Shown: positions 54,507-64,000 of the stretch, piece by piece
How positions within the stretch are numbered: the stretch's first letter is position 1
How the letters are laid out: each line of letters opens with the position of its first letter
The notes under the pieces: generated by a model
Told to the model about the DNA's origin: nothing
The model's database searches: none
The model's input: only the letters and a program-made list of their open reading frames with translations
Position numbers and translations under genes: made by a program
NCBI RefSeq assembly: GCF_036884845.1
Contig: NZ_CP145732.1
Location: forward strand, 2,170,001 to 2,234,000
From: Pseudomonas sp. MAG733B
GTDB lineage: Bacteria; Pseudomonadota; Gammaproteobacteria; Pseudomonadales; Pseudomonadaceae
Length of the DNA: 64,000 nucleotides
Reading direction: 5' to 3'

Positions 54507-54701
54507 TTACTGATTCACCACCAAGTTCTGCATCCGCTCAATGTAAACCTGAACCTCCCGCGCAGCCGCCTCTGCATTCGCAAACGGCCCTTCCAGGGTG
54601 TTTTCCCGGGTGCTGAAATACAACTCCCCATTCACCCGAGATAACCGGTCACTGCGAAAATGCAGGGCGGGGGCGTTGTCCTGGGCGCGCATGCCGTACA
54701 T
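54507..54701 (-). CDS. DUF6316-family small protein
   Basis: A 64-residue soluble protein starting MYGMRAQDNAPALHFRSDRL. The segment ELYFSTRENTLEGPF resembles short Pseudomonas proteins of the DUF6316 group. AGGAG lies before the ATG at 54701. Function unknown. Confidence 0.75.
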   Translation of the reverse strand: MYGMRAQDNAPALHFRSDRLSRVNGELYFSTRENTLEGPFANAEAAAREVQVYIERMQNLVVNQ

Positions 54702-54911
54702 GGCGATCTCCTGAGGGGAATTGCTGTTGATGGATCCAATCAGGTTAGGCAACAAGCACTTGCCGCGCCTGGCGACCCGATCGACGGCACGACGCCAATT
54801 TCACGTTGCGACCTGCACAGTTTCATTCGCGGCCAGACGCCAACTGTCCCTGTGTGCTTCACGCCGGTGCGCCTAGAATGGCGGCTCAAGTCATCGGGTT
54901 GCGGGGTTTGC

Positions 54912-55871
54912 ATGCACATTTCATCGGGTCGCTGGGTTTACGGACTTTTCCTGGCCTTGCTGACCGCGCTGCTGTGGGGAATCCTGCCGATCAAGCTCAA
55001 ACAGGTGTTGACGGTGATGGACCCGGTCACGGTGACCTGGTTTCGCCTGATGGTGTCCGGTGGTTGCCTGTTCCTTTATCTGGCGGCGACCAAACGCCTG
55101 CCGAGCCGCAAAGTGCTGGGCCCGCGCGGCGGCTGGCTGGTGTTGATGGCGGTGCTCGGGCTGGTGGGCAACTATGTGCTGTATCTGATGGGCCTTAACC
55201 TGCTCAGCCCCGGCACCGCGCAACTGGTGGTGCAGATGGGACCGATCATGCTGTTAATCGCCAGCGTGTTTGTGTTCAAGGAGCGTTTCAGCCTGGGGCA
55301 GGGGATTGGGCTGCTGGTACTACTGATCGGTTTCGTCCTGTTTTTCAATCAGCGCCTGGCTGAGTTGCTGACGTCATTGAGCGATTACACCGCCGGCGTG
55401 TTGCTGGTGTTGTTGGCGTCCACGGTCTGGACTTTCTATGCGCTCGGGCAAAAACAGCTGCTGACGGTATGGAATTCGTTGCAGGTGATGATGGTGATCT
55501 ACCTGTTCTGCGGGCTGTTGCTGACGCCGTGGGTGCATCCGCTGGAAGCACTGCAGTTGAACCCGTTGCAAGGCTGGCTGCTGCTGGCGTGCTGCATGAA
55601 CACCCTGATTGCCTACGGTGCGTTTGCCGAGGCGCTGGCGCATTGGGAAGCGTCGCGAGTAAGTGCGACATTGGCGATCACGCCGTTGGTGACGTTTGGC
55701 GCTGTTGCCCTGGCGGCTTTGTGGTGGCCGGAGTATGTGCATGCCGAGACCATCAATGGCCTGGGTTATGGCGGGGCGATATTGGTTGTGCTGGGGTCGG
55801 CGCTGGTGGCGTTGGGGCCTTCGTTGATTGCCGGGCTCAAGGCGCGGAAGTTGCGGATGGCGGCCAGCTAG
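54912..55871 (+). CDS. EamA/RarD-type drug/metabolite transporter
   Basis: A 319-residue inner-membrane protein with about ten helices in two EamA repeats. The first contains GLFLALLTALLWGILPIKLK and LSPGTAQLVVQMGPIMLLIAS, the second ALGQKQLLTVWNS and EALAHWEASRVSATLAITPL. The start WGILPIKLK region matches RarD-like members. Substrate unknown; many such proteins export amino acids or metabolites. ATG at 54912 is the best start for a normal N-terminus. Confidence 0.87.
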   Translation: MHISSGRWVYGLFLALLTALLWGILPIKLKQVLTVMDPVTVTWFRLMVSGGCLFLYLAATKRLPSRKVLGPRGGWLVLMAVLGLVGNYVLYLMGLNLLSPGTAQLVVQMGPIMLLIASVFVFKERFSLGQGIGLLVLLIGFVLFFNQRLAELLTSLSDYTAGVLLVLLASTVWTFYALGQKQLLTVWNSLQVMMVIYLFCGLLLTPWVHPLEALQLNPLQGWLLLACCMNTLIAYGAFAEALAHWEASRVSATLAITPLVTFGAVALAALWWPEYVHAETINGLGYGGAILVVLGSALVALGPSLIAGLKARKLRMAAS

Positions 55872-55884
55872 AACGCGTTATCGT

Positions 55885-55979
55885 TCATCGCGGGCAAGCC
55901 TTGCTCCTACAGGGATGGTGTCGTTCACGGAATATATGCACGACGCAAAACCTGTAGGAGCAAGGCTTGCCCGCGATGA
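55885..55979. repeat. REPIN (GCGGGCAAGCC type)
   Basis: Inverted REP copies at 55885-55911 and 55953-55979 lie between the convergent EamA and fumC genes. Same type as 8884 and 51366. Confidence 0.9.
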
Positions 55980-56002
55980 CTGACTATCAGGCACCGAAGA
56001 CT

Positions 56003-57397
56003 TTAGCCCTTGGCCCCAGCCTCCAGCATATTCTCCGGCCGCACCCACGCATCAAACTCTTCATCAGTCAGATACCCCAACTGAAGTGCAGCCTCGCGCA
56101 AGGTCAGCCCTTCGCTGTAAGCCTTCTTGGCAATCTCCGCCGATTTGTCATAACCAATGTGCGGGTTCAACGCCGTCACCAGCATCAAACCTTGCTCCAG
56201 ATGCTCAGCCATTTTCCCGGCGTCCGGCTCCAGCCCGGCGATGCAATGCTGCTGGAAGTTGCTGCAGCCATCGGCCAACAGGCGGATCGATTGCAGCAGG
56301 TTGTGGATGATCACCGGTTTGAACACGTTCAACTGCAAATGCCCCTGGCTGGCGGCGAAACCGATGGCGACGTCGTTGCCCAAAACCTGGCACGCCAGCA
56401 TCGACAGCGCTTCGCACTGGGTCGGGTTGACCTTGCCGGGCATGATCGAACTGCCGGGTTCGTTGGCCGGCAGTTTCACTTCGGCGAAACCGGCGCGAGG
56501 CCCGGAGCCCAGCAGGCGCAAGTCATTGGCGATTTTCATCAGCGTCACGGCGAGGGTTTTCAGCGCGCCGGACAGCGTGGTCAGCGGCTCGTGACCGGCC
56601 AGGGCGGCGAATTTGTTCGGTGCGGTGATGAACGGCAGGCCGGAGAGGGCTGCCAGTTCGGCGGCGATCGCTTCGCCAAAACCATGCGGCGAATTCAACC
56701 CGGTGCCGACCGCCGTACCGCCCTGGGCCAGTTCACACACCGCCGGCAGAGCGCTGCGGATTGCCCGTTCGGCGTAATCGAGTTGCGCGATGAACGCCGA
56801 GATTTCCTGGCCGAAGGTGATCGGCGTAGCGTCCATCATGTGCGTGCGGCCGGTCTTGACCAGTTTCATGTGGCGCGCCGACAGCTCGGCCAGACCGCCC
56901 GACAACTCGCTGATCGCCGGCAGCAAATGCTGCTGCACGGCCTGTACAGCGGCGATGTGCATGGCGGTGGGGAAGCAGTCATTGGAGCTCTGGGAGCGAT
57001 TGACGTGATCGTTGGGATGCACCGGCGACTTGCCGCCACGCGGGTTGCCGGCCAGTTCGTTGGCGCGGCCGGCGATCACTTCGTTGACGTTCATATTGCT
57101 CTGGGTACCACTGCCGGTCTGCCAGACCACCAGCGGGAACTGATCGTCATGCTGGCCTTCGAGCACTTCGTCGGCGGCTTGCTCGATCAGACGGGCGATG
57201 TCGGCAGGCAGATCGCCGTTGCGGTCGTTGACCCGGGCCGCGGCTTTCTTGATCAGCGCCAGGCCATGCAGCACCGCCAGCGGCATGCGTTCGTTGCCAA
57301 TGGCAAAGTTGACCAGCGAGCGTTGCGTCTGAGCGCCCCAGTAGGCTTCATCCGGGACTTCAACCTGGCCAAGGCTGTCGGTTTCGATACGGCTCAT
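56003..57397 (-). CDS. fumC: Class II fumarate hydratase FumC
   Basis: A 464-residue enzyme of the TCA cycle that hydrates fumarate to malate without an iron-sulfur cluster. The superfamily signature [17 protein letters not shown] is present, with [15 protein letters not shown] and [15 protein letters not shown] as further active-site segments. AGGAG precedes the ATG. In pseudomonads FumC is often induced by oxidative stress or iron limitation. Here no sod gene is adjacent, so that regulation cannot be read from context. Confidence 0.96.
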   Translation of the reverse strand: MSRIETDSLGQVEVPDEAYWGAQTQRSLVNFAIGNERMPLAVLHGLALIKKAAARVNDRNGDLPADIARLIEQAADEVLEGQHDDQFPLVVWQTGSGTQSNMNVNEVIAGRANELAGNPRGGKSPVHPNDHVNRSQSSNDCFPTAMHIAAVQAVQQHLLPAISELSGGLAELSARHMKLVKTGRTHMMDATPITFGQEISAFIAQLDYAERAIRSALPAVCELAQGGTAVGTGLNSPHGFGEAIAAELAALSGLPFITAPNKFAALAGHEPLTTLSGALKTLAVTLMKIANDLRLLGSGPRAGFAEVKLPANEPGSSIMPGKVNPTQCEALSMLACQVLGNDVAIGFAASQGHLQLNVFKPVIIHNLLQSIRLLADGCSNFQQHCIAGLEPDAGKMAEHLEQGLMLVTALNPHIGYDKSAEIAKKAYSEGLTLREAALQLGYLTDEEFDAWVRPENMLEAGAKG

Positions 57398-57587
57398 CGG
57401 TCACACTCCTGTAGGTGATTGCGCAGTTTAGGCCGTGATCGACGGCCGGGGTTCCATCAGTCTCGATTCTGACCATTGAACCCCTCTAAATCAGGCGCGA
57501 CAAGGCTTGGGGTTGAGTGACACACTTTTTTAGGCGCAGAATGGACGTCCTTGGGGTTTTACCTCGCCTGCTAGAAAAGGAAACTCG

Positions 57588-58112
57588 ATGACTCGTCTTC
57601 GTGCCATCTGTACCGCGGTTGCATTGGTTTGTGCCAGCGGCCAGGTTTTTGCCGATACCGCCAGCCACAACGCCAGTGCCGAGGCTTTCCTGACCCTGGC
57701 GCATGCTGACAAATTGGGCACTCCGGTGTACATGCAGGTTCAGCAGATGTTTGCCCAGCGCTTCCAGCAAACCAAAGCCCCGGAATCGAAAAAAGCCGTA
57801 CTGGAAACCTACCAGGCCAAGGCTAACGCCGCGCTGGACCAGGCCATCGGCTGGAACAAGCTGAAACCGGACATGGTCAAGCTCTACACCACCAACTTCA
57901 CCGAATCCGAGCTCAAGGACCTGGTTGCGTTCTACCAGTCTCCACTGGGCAAGAAAGTCCTGGAAAAAATGCCGCAGCTGACCCAGCAATCGGCCCAGAT
58001 GACCCAGGCCAAGCTGGAAAGCGCGGTGCCTGTGGTCAACAAACTGTTGGCTGACATGACTGCCGAGCTGGAGCCGAAAGGCGCCGCCGCACCAGCCAAG
58101 AAAAAGCCTTAA
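57588..58112 (+). CDS. Exported DUF2059-family protein
   Basis: A 174-residue protein with a signal peptide (MTRLRAICTAVALVCASGQV, cleavage about residue 22) and the DUF2059 core LKPDMVKLYTTNFTESELKD with LVAFYQSPLGKKVLEKMP. An Ala/Lys-rich tail (GAAAPAKKKP) follows. Function unknown; periplasmic. It lies 12 bases before bolA and probably shares its transcript. Confidence 0.88.
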   Translation: MTRLRAICTAVALVCASGQVFADTASHNASAEAFLTLAHADKLGTPVYMQVQQMFAQRFQQTKAPESKKAVLETYQAKANAALDQAIGWNKLKPDMVKLYTTNFTESELKDLVAFYQSPLGKKVLEKMPQLTQQSAQMTQAKLESAVPVVNKLLADMTAELEPKGAAAPAKKKP

Positions 58113-58124
58113 GCGGAGTTCGGT

Positions 58125-58424
58125 ATGACCATGCAACAACGCATCGAATCGACGCTTGGCCTGCTTCAGCCCCAGCATCTGCAGGTGCTGGATGAAAGCC
58201 ACATGCACAGCCGCGGGTTGCAAACCCATTTCAAGGCTGTGGTGGTCAGTGAGCAGTTCGAAGGCCTGAACCGGGTCAAGCGCCACCAGAAAGTCTACGG
58301 CACGCTCGGCGAGCTGATGGGCGAGTTCCATGCGTTGGCGCTGCATACCTACACGCCAGAGGAATGGGCACAGATCGACGCGGCTCCGGCCTCGCCAACC
58401 TGTGCTGGCGGCAGCAAGCACTGA
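58125..58424 (+). CDS. bolA: BolA-family protein
   Basis: A 99-residue BolA protein with the conserved region LDESHMHSRGLQTHFKAVVV and FEGLNRVKRHQKVYGTLGEL, including the His used for iron-sulfur ligation with monothiol glutaredoxins. Its length and N-terminus match true BolA rather than IbaG. The preceding gap carries GCGGAG before the ATG. Probable role in Fe-S metabolism and stress morphology. Confidence 0.93.
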   Translation: MTMQQRIESTLGLLQPQHLQVLDESHMHSRGLQTHFKAVVVSEQFEGLNRVKRHQKVYGTLGELMGEFHALALHTYTPEEWAQIDAAPASPTCAGGSKH

Positions 58425-58433
58425 GACCACCAC

Positions 58434-58503
58434 CTGTAGGAGCACGGCTTGCCGGCGATGGCGATCTTGAATACGCCATCGCCAGCAAGCTGTGCTCCTA
58501 CAG
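58434..58503. repeat. REP pair (CACGGCTTGCCGGCGAT type)
   Basis: Inverted, imperfect REP copies at the two ends of 58434-58503 just downstream of bolA. The two arms differ at several bases, so this pair is older than most in the window. Confidence 0.8.
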
Positions 58504-58527
58504 AGAGGGATATTTTTGTTAGACTGC

Positions 58528-58559
58528 AAAACGCGCCGCTCACCCGGCGCGTTTTTTTT
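58528..58559 (+). terminator. Intrinsic terminator before trhO
   Basis: AACGCGCCG (58530-58538) pairs with CGGCGCGTT (58545-58553), followed by a T-run. Ends the DUF2059-bolA transcript. Confidence 0.85.
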
Positions 58560-58606
58560 CGCATCCGGTTCACCCCTTACGAGGGTAGCCACCTGGAGAT
58601 TTACCC

Positions 58607-59551
58607 ATGACACAACAGATTGTCGTGGCGGCACTGTATAAGTTCGTCACCCTGGAAGATTACGTCGCCCTGCGCGAGCCACTGCTGCAAGCAATGGTCG
58701 ACAACGGCATCAAAGGCACGCTGCTGATCGCCGAAGAAGGCATCAACGGCACCGTGTCCGGCAGCCGCGAAGGCATTGACGGGCTGATGGCCTGGCTCAA
58801 GAACGACCCGCGCATGGACGACATCGACCATAAAGAGTCGTACTGCGACGAACAGCCGTTCTACCGCACCAAAGTCAAACTCAAGAAAGAAATCGTCACC
58901 CTCGGCGTCGAAGGCGTGGACCCGAACAAGAAGGTCGGCACCTACGTTGATCCGCAGGACTGGAATGCGCTGATCAGCGATCCGGAAGTGCTGTTGATCG
59001 ATACCCGCAACGACTACGAAGTCTCGATCGGCACCTTCGAAGGCGCTATCGACCCGAAAACCACCAGTTTTCGCGAATTTCCCGACTACATCAAAGCGAA
59101 CTTCGACCCGGCCGTGCACAAGAAGGTCGCGATGTTCTGCACCGGCGGCATTCGCTGCGAGAAAGCTTCCAGCTACATGCTCAGCGAAGGTTACGGTGAG
59201 GTCTATCACCTCAAGGGCGGCATCCTGAAGTACCTCGAAGAGGTGCCGCAGGAAGAAACCAAATGGCAGGGCGACTGCTTCGTGTTCGATAACCGCGTGA
59301 CGGTTCGCCATGACCTGAGCGAGGGCGACTACGATCAATGTCATGCCTGCCGCACGCCGGTCAGCGTTGAAGATCGCACCTCCGAGCACTACGTGGCCGG
59401 TATCAGCTGCCCGCATTGCTGGGACACGCTGAGCGAGAAAACCCGTCGCAGCGCCATCGATCGGCAAAAGCAGATCGAACTGGCCAAGGCCCGCAACATG
59501 CCTCATCCGATCGGCTACAACTACAAGCAAGCATCATCTACCGAGGCCTGA
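58607..59551 (+). CDS. trhO: tRNA uridine hydroxylase TrhO (rhodanese family)
   Basis: A 314-residue rhodanese-domain protein of the YceA/TrhO family, which hydroxylates U34 of tRNA to 5-hydroxyuridine. The active-site Cys178 is in [13 protein letters not shown]. The N-terminal domain ([20 protein letters not shown]) and a C-terminal zinc-like cysteine group ([10 protein letters not shown] ... [10 protein letters not shown]) are typical. It is shorter than E. coli YceA (350). It is followed after three bases by the FrnE-like gene. Confidence 0.92.
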   Translation: MTQQIVVAALYKFVTLEDYVALREPLLQAMVDNGIKGTLLIAEEGINGTVSGSREGIDGLMAWLKNDPRMDDIDHKESYCDEQPFYRTKVKLKKEIVTLGVEGVDPNKKVGTYVDPQDWNALISDPEVLLIDTRNDYEVSIGTFEGAIDPKTTSFREFPDYIKANFDPAVHKKVAMFCTGGIRCEKASSYMLSEGYGEVYHLKGGILKYLEEVPQEETKWQGDCFVFDNRVTVRHDLSEGDYDQCHACRTPVSVEDRTSEHYVAGISCPHCWDTLSEKTRRSAIDRQKQIELAKARNMPHPIGYNYKQASSTEA

Positions 59552-59554
59552 ATC

Positions 59555-60190
59555 ATGTCTGCACGCCTGCTCTATGTGATGGACCCGATGTGTTCCTGGT
59601 GCTGGGGCTTCGCTCCGGTTGCAAGCGCATTGGTAGAGCAGGCGGCGGCCGCGGGCGTGGACGTGCATCTGGTAGTAGGCGGCCTGCGAACCGGCAGTGG
59701 CGCCGCGCTGGAACCGACCACCCGCCGCTACATTCTTGAACACTGGCAGGCGGTCACCGAAGCCACCGGCCAGCCGTTCAAGCGTGAAGGCGCGTTGCCC
59801 GACGGTTTCGTCTACGACACTGAACCTGCCTGCCGCGCGCTGGTGACCGCACGTCATCTGGCGCCGGATTGTGCATGGAAACTCGTCGGGCTGATTCAAA
59901 ACGCGTTTTACGCCGAAGGTCGCGATGTCACCCGCGCCAGCGTGCTGGTGGAACTGGCTGAGCAGGCCGGTCTGCCGCGTATCGAATTCGCCGCCGCGTT
60001 CGACCGTGCCGACATGCACGCGGCGACGGCTGCCGATTTCACCTGGGTTCAGGACCTGGGCATTGCCGGTTTCCCTACCTTGCTGGCTGAGCGCAATGGT
60101 CAATTGGCGTTGCTGACCAATGGCTATCAGCCGCTCAGCGTGCTGTCCCCGCTGCTCGGCCGCTGGCTGGAGCGCGCTGCCTGTGCATGA
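59555..60190 (+). CDS. DsbA-family (FrnE-like) thiol oxidoreductase
   Basis: A 211-residue cytoplasmic thioredoxin-fold protein without a signal peptide. The redox motif Cys13-Ser-Trp-Cys16 (MDPMCSWCWGF) and the cis-Pro loop GIAGFPTLL are present, matching the FrnE/DsbA-like group. Probable disulfide or polyketide-like isomerase activity is unproven. It is close after trhO and overlaps the ABC transporter start, suggesting one operon. Confidence 0.87.
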   Translation: MSARLLYVMDPMCSWCWGFAPVASALVEQAAAAGVDVHLVVGGLRTGSGAALEPTTRRYILEHWQAVTEATGQPFKREGALPDGFVYDTEPACRALVTARHLAPDCAWKLVGLIQNAFYAEGRDVTRASVLVELAEQAGLPRIEFAAAFDRADMHAATAADFTWVQDLGIAGFPTLLAERNGQLALLTNGYQPLSVLSPLLGRWLERAACA

Positions 60191-62000
60191 CCTGCCTGAC
60201 GATGCCCCAACCGCGAAAGGTGTCGATCGGCTGAGCTGGGCGGAAATTCGTCGTCTGGCCCTGCACCACAAGAAATCCCTATGGATCGCCAACGGCGTAG
60301 CCGTGCTGGCGACCCTGTGCAGTGTGCCGATCCCGCTGCTGCTGCCGTTGCTGGTAGATGAAGTGCTGCTGGGCCACGGTGACGCCGCGCTGAAAGTCAT
60401 GAACCTCGCACTCCCTGAGGTCTGGCAAAAAGCCGCGGGCTACATCGGTCTGATGCTGGTGGTGACGCTGGCCCTGCGTTGTGCGGCGTTGCTGTTCAAC
60501 GTGGTGCAGGCAAAGTTGTTCGCCGCGTTGGCCAAGGACATCGTCTATCGCATTCGCATCCGCCTGATCGAACGCCTCAAGCGCATCTCGCTCGGTGAAT
60601 ACGAAAGCCTGGGCAGCGGCACGGTGACCACGCACTTGGTTACCGACCTCGACACACTGGACAAATTCGTCGGCGAAACCCTCAGCCGTTTCCTCGTCGC
60701 CATGCTGACACTGGTCGGCACCGCCGGGATCCTGATGTGGATGCACTGGCAACTGGCGCTGCTGATTCTGCTGTTCAACCCGCTGGTGATCTACGCCACG
60801 GTGCAGTTGGGCAAACGGGTCAAGCACCTGAAGAAACTCGAGAACGACAGCACTTCGCGCTTCACCCAGGCGTTGACTGAAACCCTGGATGCGATCCAGG
60901 AAGTGCGCGCCGGCAACCGTCAGGGGTTTTTCCTCGGCCGCTTGGGACAACGTGCCCGGGATGTTCGTGACTATGCAGTGAACTCGCAGTGGAAAACCGA
61001 TGCGTCGAACCGGGCCAGTGGTTTGCTATTCCAGTTCGGCATCGATATTTTCCGTGCCGCCGCCATGCTTACCGTGCTGTTCTCCGACCTGTCCATCGGC
61101 CAGATGCTCGCGGTGTTCAGTTACCTGTGGTTCATGATCGGCCCGGTGGAGCAACTGCTGAACCTGCAATACGCCTATTACGCCGCCGGCGGGGCGCTGT
61201 CGCGAATCAATGAATTACTGTCCCGCGCCGACGAGCCGCAATACCCCAATGGCGTCGACCCGTTCACCGGGCGTGAGACCGTGGGTATCGAGGTTCAGGG
61301 CTTGAGTTTCGGATACGGTGATGAGCTGGTGTTGAACCAGATGAACCTGTCCATCGCGCCGGGTGAGAAGGTCGCCATCGTCGGCGCCAGTGGCGGTGGC
61401 AAGAGCACGCTGGTGCAGTTGCTGCTGGGGCTGTACACGCCGCTGGCCGGGACCATCCGCTTCGGCGGCTCGACCCAGCAAGAGATCGGCCTGGAAACCG
61501 TGCGGGAGAATGTCGCCGTGGTCCTGCAGCATCCGGCGCTGTTCAACGACACCGTTCGGGCCAACCTGACCATGGGCCGTGAACGCAGCGACGAAGCCTG
61601 CTGGCAGGCCCTGGAAATTGCCCAGTTACACGCCACGATCCGTGAATTGCCCAATGGCCTGGACAGTATCGTTGGCCGCTCCGGCGTGCGTTTGTCCGGC
61701 GGTCAGCGTCAGCGCCTGGCGATTGCGCGCATGGTGTTGGCGGAGCCGAAAGTGGTGATCCTCGATGAGGCCACCTCTGCGCTGGACGCCGCCACCGAAT
61801 ACAACCTGCACCAGGCGTTGGCGCGGTTCCTGAGCAACCGCACCACGTTGATCATTGCCCACCGACTTTCCGCGGTAAAACAGGCTGACCGCGTGCTGGT
61901 GTTCGACGGCGGGCAAATCGCCGAGGATGGCGACCATCAGCAACTGATCGCCGATGGCGGTTTGTACGCCAAGCTGTACGGTCATTTGCAGCAAATGTAG
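60183..62000 (+). CDS. ABC transporter, fused permease and ATPase
   Basis: A 605-residue exporter half-transporter. Six membrane helices lie in about residues 30-310, and the ABC domain has Walker A VGASGGGKST, signature LSGGQRQRLAIARM and Walker B KVVILDEATSALD. GTG at 60183, overlapping the preceding stop, gives a normal N-terminus (MHDLPDDAPTAK); the frame stays open further upstream inside the FrnE-like gene. Substrate unknown; lipid, peptide or drug export is possible. Confidence 0.87.
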   Translation: MHDLPDDAPTAKGVDRLSWAEIRRLALHHKKSLWIANGVAVLATLCSVPIPLLLPLLVDEVLLGHGDAALKVMNLALPEVWQKAAGYIGLMLVVTLALRCAALLFNVVQAKLFAALAKDIVYRIRIRLIERLKRISLGEYESLGSGTVTTHLVTDLDTLDKFVGETLSRFLVAMLTLVGTAGILMWMHWQLALLILLFNPLVIYATVQLGKRVKHLKKLENDSTSRFTQALTETLDAIQEVRAGNRQGFFLGRLGQRARDVRDYAVNSQWKTDASNRASGLLFQFGIDIFRAAAMLTVLFSDLSIGQMLAVFSYLWFMIGPVEQLLNLQYAYYAAGGALSRINELLSRADEPQYPNGVDPFTGRETVGIEVQGLSFGYGDELVLNQMNLSIAPGEKVAIVGASGGGKSTLVQLLLGLYTPLAGTIRFGGSTQQEIGLETVRENVAVVLQHPALFNDTVRANLTMGRERSDEACWQALEIAQLHATIRELPNGLDSIVGRSGVRLSGGQRQRLAIARMVLAEPKVVILDEATSALDAATEYNLHQALARFLSNRTTLIIAHRLSAVKQADRVLVFDGGQIAEDGDHQQLIADGGLYAKLYGHLQQM

Positions 62001-62186
62001 CCTACGAGGCCGAACGAATGAACGCTGTTTGAAGTCCGACAAAAACAATATCGTCACCGCTATCAATGGCCGTTTCAGCCCTTCTCGGGCGAGGCTCACC
62101 GCTTGCCCTGATCGCAATCGCCACCTAGTCTAGCGGTAGCGATTTCGTCCGGATGACGATCAAGCAGTGCTAATGCAAGGGACCTC

Positions 62187-64000
62187 ATGAATCAAACGCG
62201 GACTCTCGGAACGCCACGGTTGTTGGGCATCGTCTGGCCATTTATCGCCGTTGTGTTGTTTCAAGCCCTGTTGGGCGGTGTCAGCCTGTACGTATTGTCG
62301 GCGGTTCGCGGCTATGTGGCCGGTGAAAGCCTCTGGTCCAAGGGTCAGAAAGACGCCATCTATTACCTCAATCTTTACGCCGACAGCCGTGACGAGGCGA
62401 TTTTTCGCAAATACCAGGACGCCATTTCGGTGCCCCAGGGCGGTCATGAGTTGCGGGTGGCGCTGGATCAGCAGCCACCTGACATCGAGGCCGCACGACT
62501 GGCGATCCTCAAGGGCGGCAACCACCCGGACGACATATCCAGCCTGATCTGGCTGTATCTCAATTTCCGCCATTTCAGTTACCTCGAAAAGGCCATCGAT
62601 CTCTGGACCGTGGGTGATGCGTATCTGGCCCGGCTCGATGACGTTGCGCGGGACATGCACCAGCACATTACCGCCACGCCGGCATCGGAGAGCGATATCC
62701 GGCGCTGGAAAGAACAGATTTTCGCGATCAATGATGAGGTGACGCCCGCGGCGAAAGCCTTTAGCGATGCCTTGGGTGAAGGTTCACGGGTGATTCTTCG
62801 CCTGCTGCTGGTCACCAACCTGGCCACCGCCCTGGGCCTGATTGTGTTGGCCTTGATGCGCACCCATAAACTGCTCAAGCAACGCCATGCCTTCGCCGAC
62901 GCCTTGCAGCTAGAGAAAGACCGGGCGCAGATCACCCTGCAATCAATTGGCGATGGCGTGATTACCACGGACGTCGCAGGCGCCATCGCCTACATGAACC
63001 CCGCCGCCGAGGCTTTGACCCACTGGAAGGCCGAGCAAGCGACGGGTTTGCCGCTGGCAGCGCTGTTCAATCTGCTGGACGAGAACGCCCAGGCCGACGG
63101 TTCTACCTTGATCGAACGCATTCTGAGCGGTCAGCTCAGTGGCGGCAGCGAGCATTCCAAACTGATCCAGCGTCTGGACGGCAGTACGGTTTCGGTCACG
63201 CTGGTCGGTGCGCCGATCAGCAACGCCGGCAAGGTCAGCGGCACCGTACTGGTGCTGCACGACATGACTCAGGAGCGGCAGTACATCGCCAATCTGTCCT
63301 GGCAGGCCACTCACGATGCCTTGACCGGCCTGGCCAATCGCCGCGAATTCGAGTATCGCCTGGAGCAAGCGCTGCACAACCTGACGCGCCAGTCGGGGCG
63401 GCATGCCCTGATGTTCCTCGACCTCGACCAATTCAAACTGGTCAACGATACCTGCGGCCATGCGGCGGGTGACGAGTTGCTGCGGCATATCTGCGCGCTG
63501 CTGCAATCGGGGTTGCGCGAGGGCGATACCCTGGCCCGCCTGGGAGGCGACGAGTTCGGCATCCTGCTGGAAAACTGCGGGCCGGAGGCGGCGGAGAAAA
63601 TTGCCGAGAACCTGCGCCTGACCGTGCAGAACTTGCACTTCGTATGGAAGGGCCGGCCATTCGTGACCACCGTGAGTATCGGTCTGGTCCATGTTTCGCA
63701 AAACCCGACCACCCTCGAAGCCTCGCTTCGTGCTGCCGACATGGCGTGCTACATGGCCAAGGAAAAGGGCCGCAACCGTGTTCAGGTCTATCACCCCGAC
63801 GACTCGGAACTGTCCCTGCGTTTTGGCGAAATGGCCTGGGTGCAGCGCTTGCACATGGCGCTGGAAGAGGATCGGTTCTGCCTGTACGCGCAGGAAATCG
63901 CGCCGCTGGGCATCGATTCTGGCGGCGCACACATTGAAATCCTGTTGCGCCTGCATGATGAATCCGGGCGCATGATTCTGCCCGACAGTTTCATTCCGGC
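62187..64000 (+). CDS. Membrane PAS-GGDEF protein, cut by the window end
   Basis: The first 604 codons of a c-di-GMP signalling protein. A periplasmic sensor domain (about residues 36-198) lies between two membrane helices (about 13-35 and 200-224). A PAS domain (LQSIGDGVITTDVAGAIAYM) and a GGDEF domain with the intact RLGGDEFG active site (453-457) and inhibitory I-site Arg444-xx-Asp447 follow. The window ends in the region after the GGDEF domain (HMALEEDRFCLYAQEI), which looks like the start of an EAL domain. ATG at 62187 has AAGG upstream. Confidence 0.9.
   Translation, partial: MNQTRTLGTPRLLGIVWPFIAVVLFQALLGGVSLYVLSAVRGYVAGESLWSKGQKDAIYYLNLYADSRDEAIFRKYQDAISVPQGGHELRVALDQQPPDIEAARLAILKGGNHPDDISSLIWLYLNFRHFSYLEKAIDLWTVGDAYLARLDDVARDMHQHITATPASESDIRRWKEQIFAINDEVTPAAKAFSDALGEGSRVILRLLLVTNLATALGLIVLALMRTHKLLKQRHAFADALQLEKDRAQITLQSIGDGVITTDVAGAIAYMNPAAEALTHWKAEQATGLPLAALFNLLDENAQADGSTLIERILSGQLSGGSEHSKLIQRLDGSTVSVTLVGAPISNAGKVSGTVLVLHDMTQERQYIANLSWQATHDALTGLANRREFEYRLEQALHNLTRQSGRHALMFLDLDQFKLVNDTCGHAAGDELLRHICALLQSGLREGDTLARLGGDEFGILLENCGPEAAEKIAENLRLTVQNLHFVWKGRPFVTTVSIGLVHVSQNPTTLEASLRAADMACYMAKEKGRNRVQVYHPDDSELSLRFGEMAWVQRLHMALEEDRFCLYAQEIAPLGIDSGGAHIEILLRLHDESGRMILPDSFIP

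Overview
The window is a chromosomal segment of a Pseudomonas, most likely of the P. fluorescens group. The evidence is the gene order fabG-acpP-fabF-pabC-mltG-tmk-holB-pilZ-tatD, the etfBA / ETF-QO pair, the N-acetylglutaminylglutamine amide (NAGGN) osmoprotectant genes, high GC coding sequence on both strands, and at least 15 intergenic REP/REPIN palindromes of Pseudomonas type. I found no rRNA, tRNA, CRISPR array, prophage or insertion sequence. Almost all genes look intact; only the first (fabG) and last (a PAS-GGDEF protein) are cut by the window ends.

Layout. 1-10 kb: end of fabG, then acpP, fabF, pabC, mltG, tmk, holB, pilZ and tatD (fatty acid, folate, peptidoglycan, dTMP and DNA polymerase functions), a TetR regulator, moaA and two conserved unknowns (DUF4823, DUF1285). 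10.4-16.7 kb: a GntR/FCD regulator, an SMP-30 lactonase, an SDR sugar dehydrogenase and an AraFGH-type ABC sugar importer. 16.9-21.2 kb: a four-gene set of UTRA regulator, ADP-ribosylglycohydrolase-fold enzyme, NCS1 permease and PfkB kinase, which resembles E. coli yegTUVW with a different transporter. 21.3-24.4 kb: three small minus-strand proteins, an MFS transporter and a GNAT enzyme. 24.6-29.8 kb: dgoK-dgoA-dgoD, an MFS (galactonate-type) transporter and an IclR regulator.

Together the lactonase, SDR, DgoD, DgoK and DgoA make a complete De Ley-Doudoroff route from D-galactose to pyruvate and glyceraldehyde-3-phosphate. The genes lie in two blocks about 12 kb apart. The strongest non-coding signal in the window supports this reading: the promoters in front of the SDR gene and in front of dgoK share a palindrome, the -35/-10 geometry and the ribosome-binding leader, with identical spacing. 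The two blocks are therefore very probably one regulon, with the yegTUVW-like set placed between them.

30-36 kb: ETF-QO divergent from etfBA with a PsrA-type box between them, then a periplasmic solute-binding protein, a DUF4398 lipoprotein and an OmpA-like lipoprotein. 36-39 kb: a MocR-type regulator and small secreted or cysteine-cluster proteins. 39-44 kb: a structured repeat region, an LtaS/OpgB-like sulfatase-fold enzyme, DUF3309, an SDR, YnfA, a divergent CsrA with a structured leader, and YheU. 44-51 kb: the NAGGN system (asn-type amidotransferase, ngg, M42 peptidase) and mnmC. 51-64 kb: polyphosphate:AMP phosphotransferase, a thiolase, DUF6316, an EamA transporter, fumC, a DUF2059 protein, bolA, trhO, a FrnE-like oxidoreductase, an ABC exporter and the partial GGDEF protein.

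Assignments rest on reading the translated sequences against family knowledge; no database search was run.
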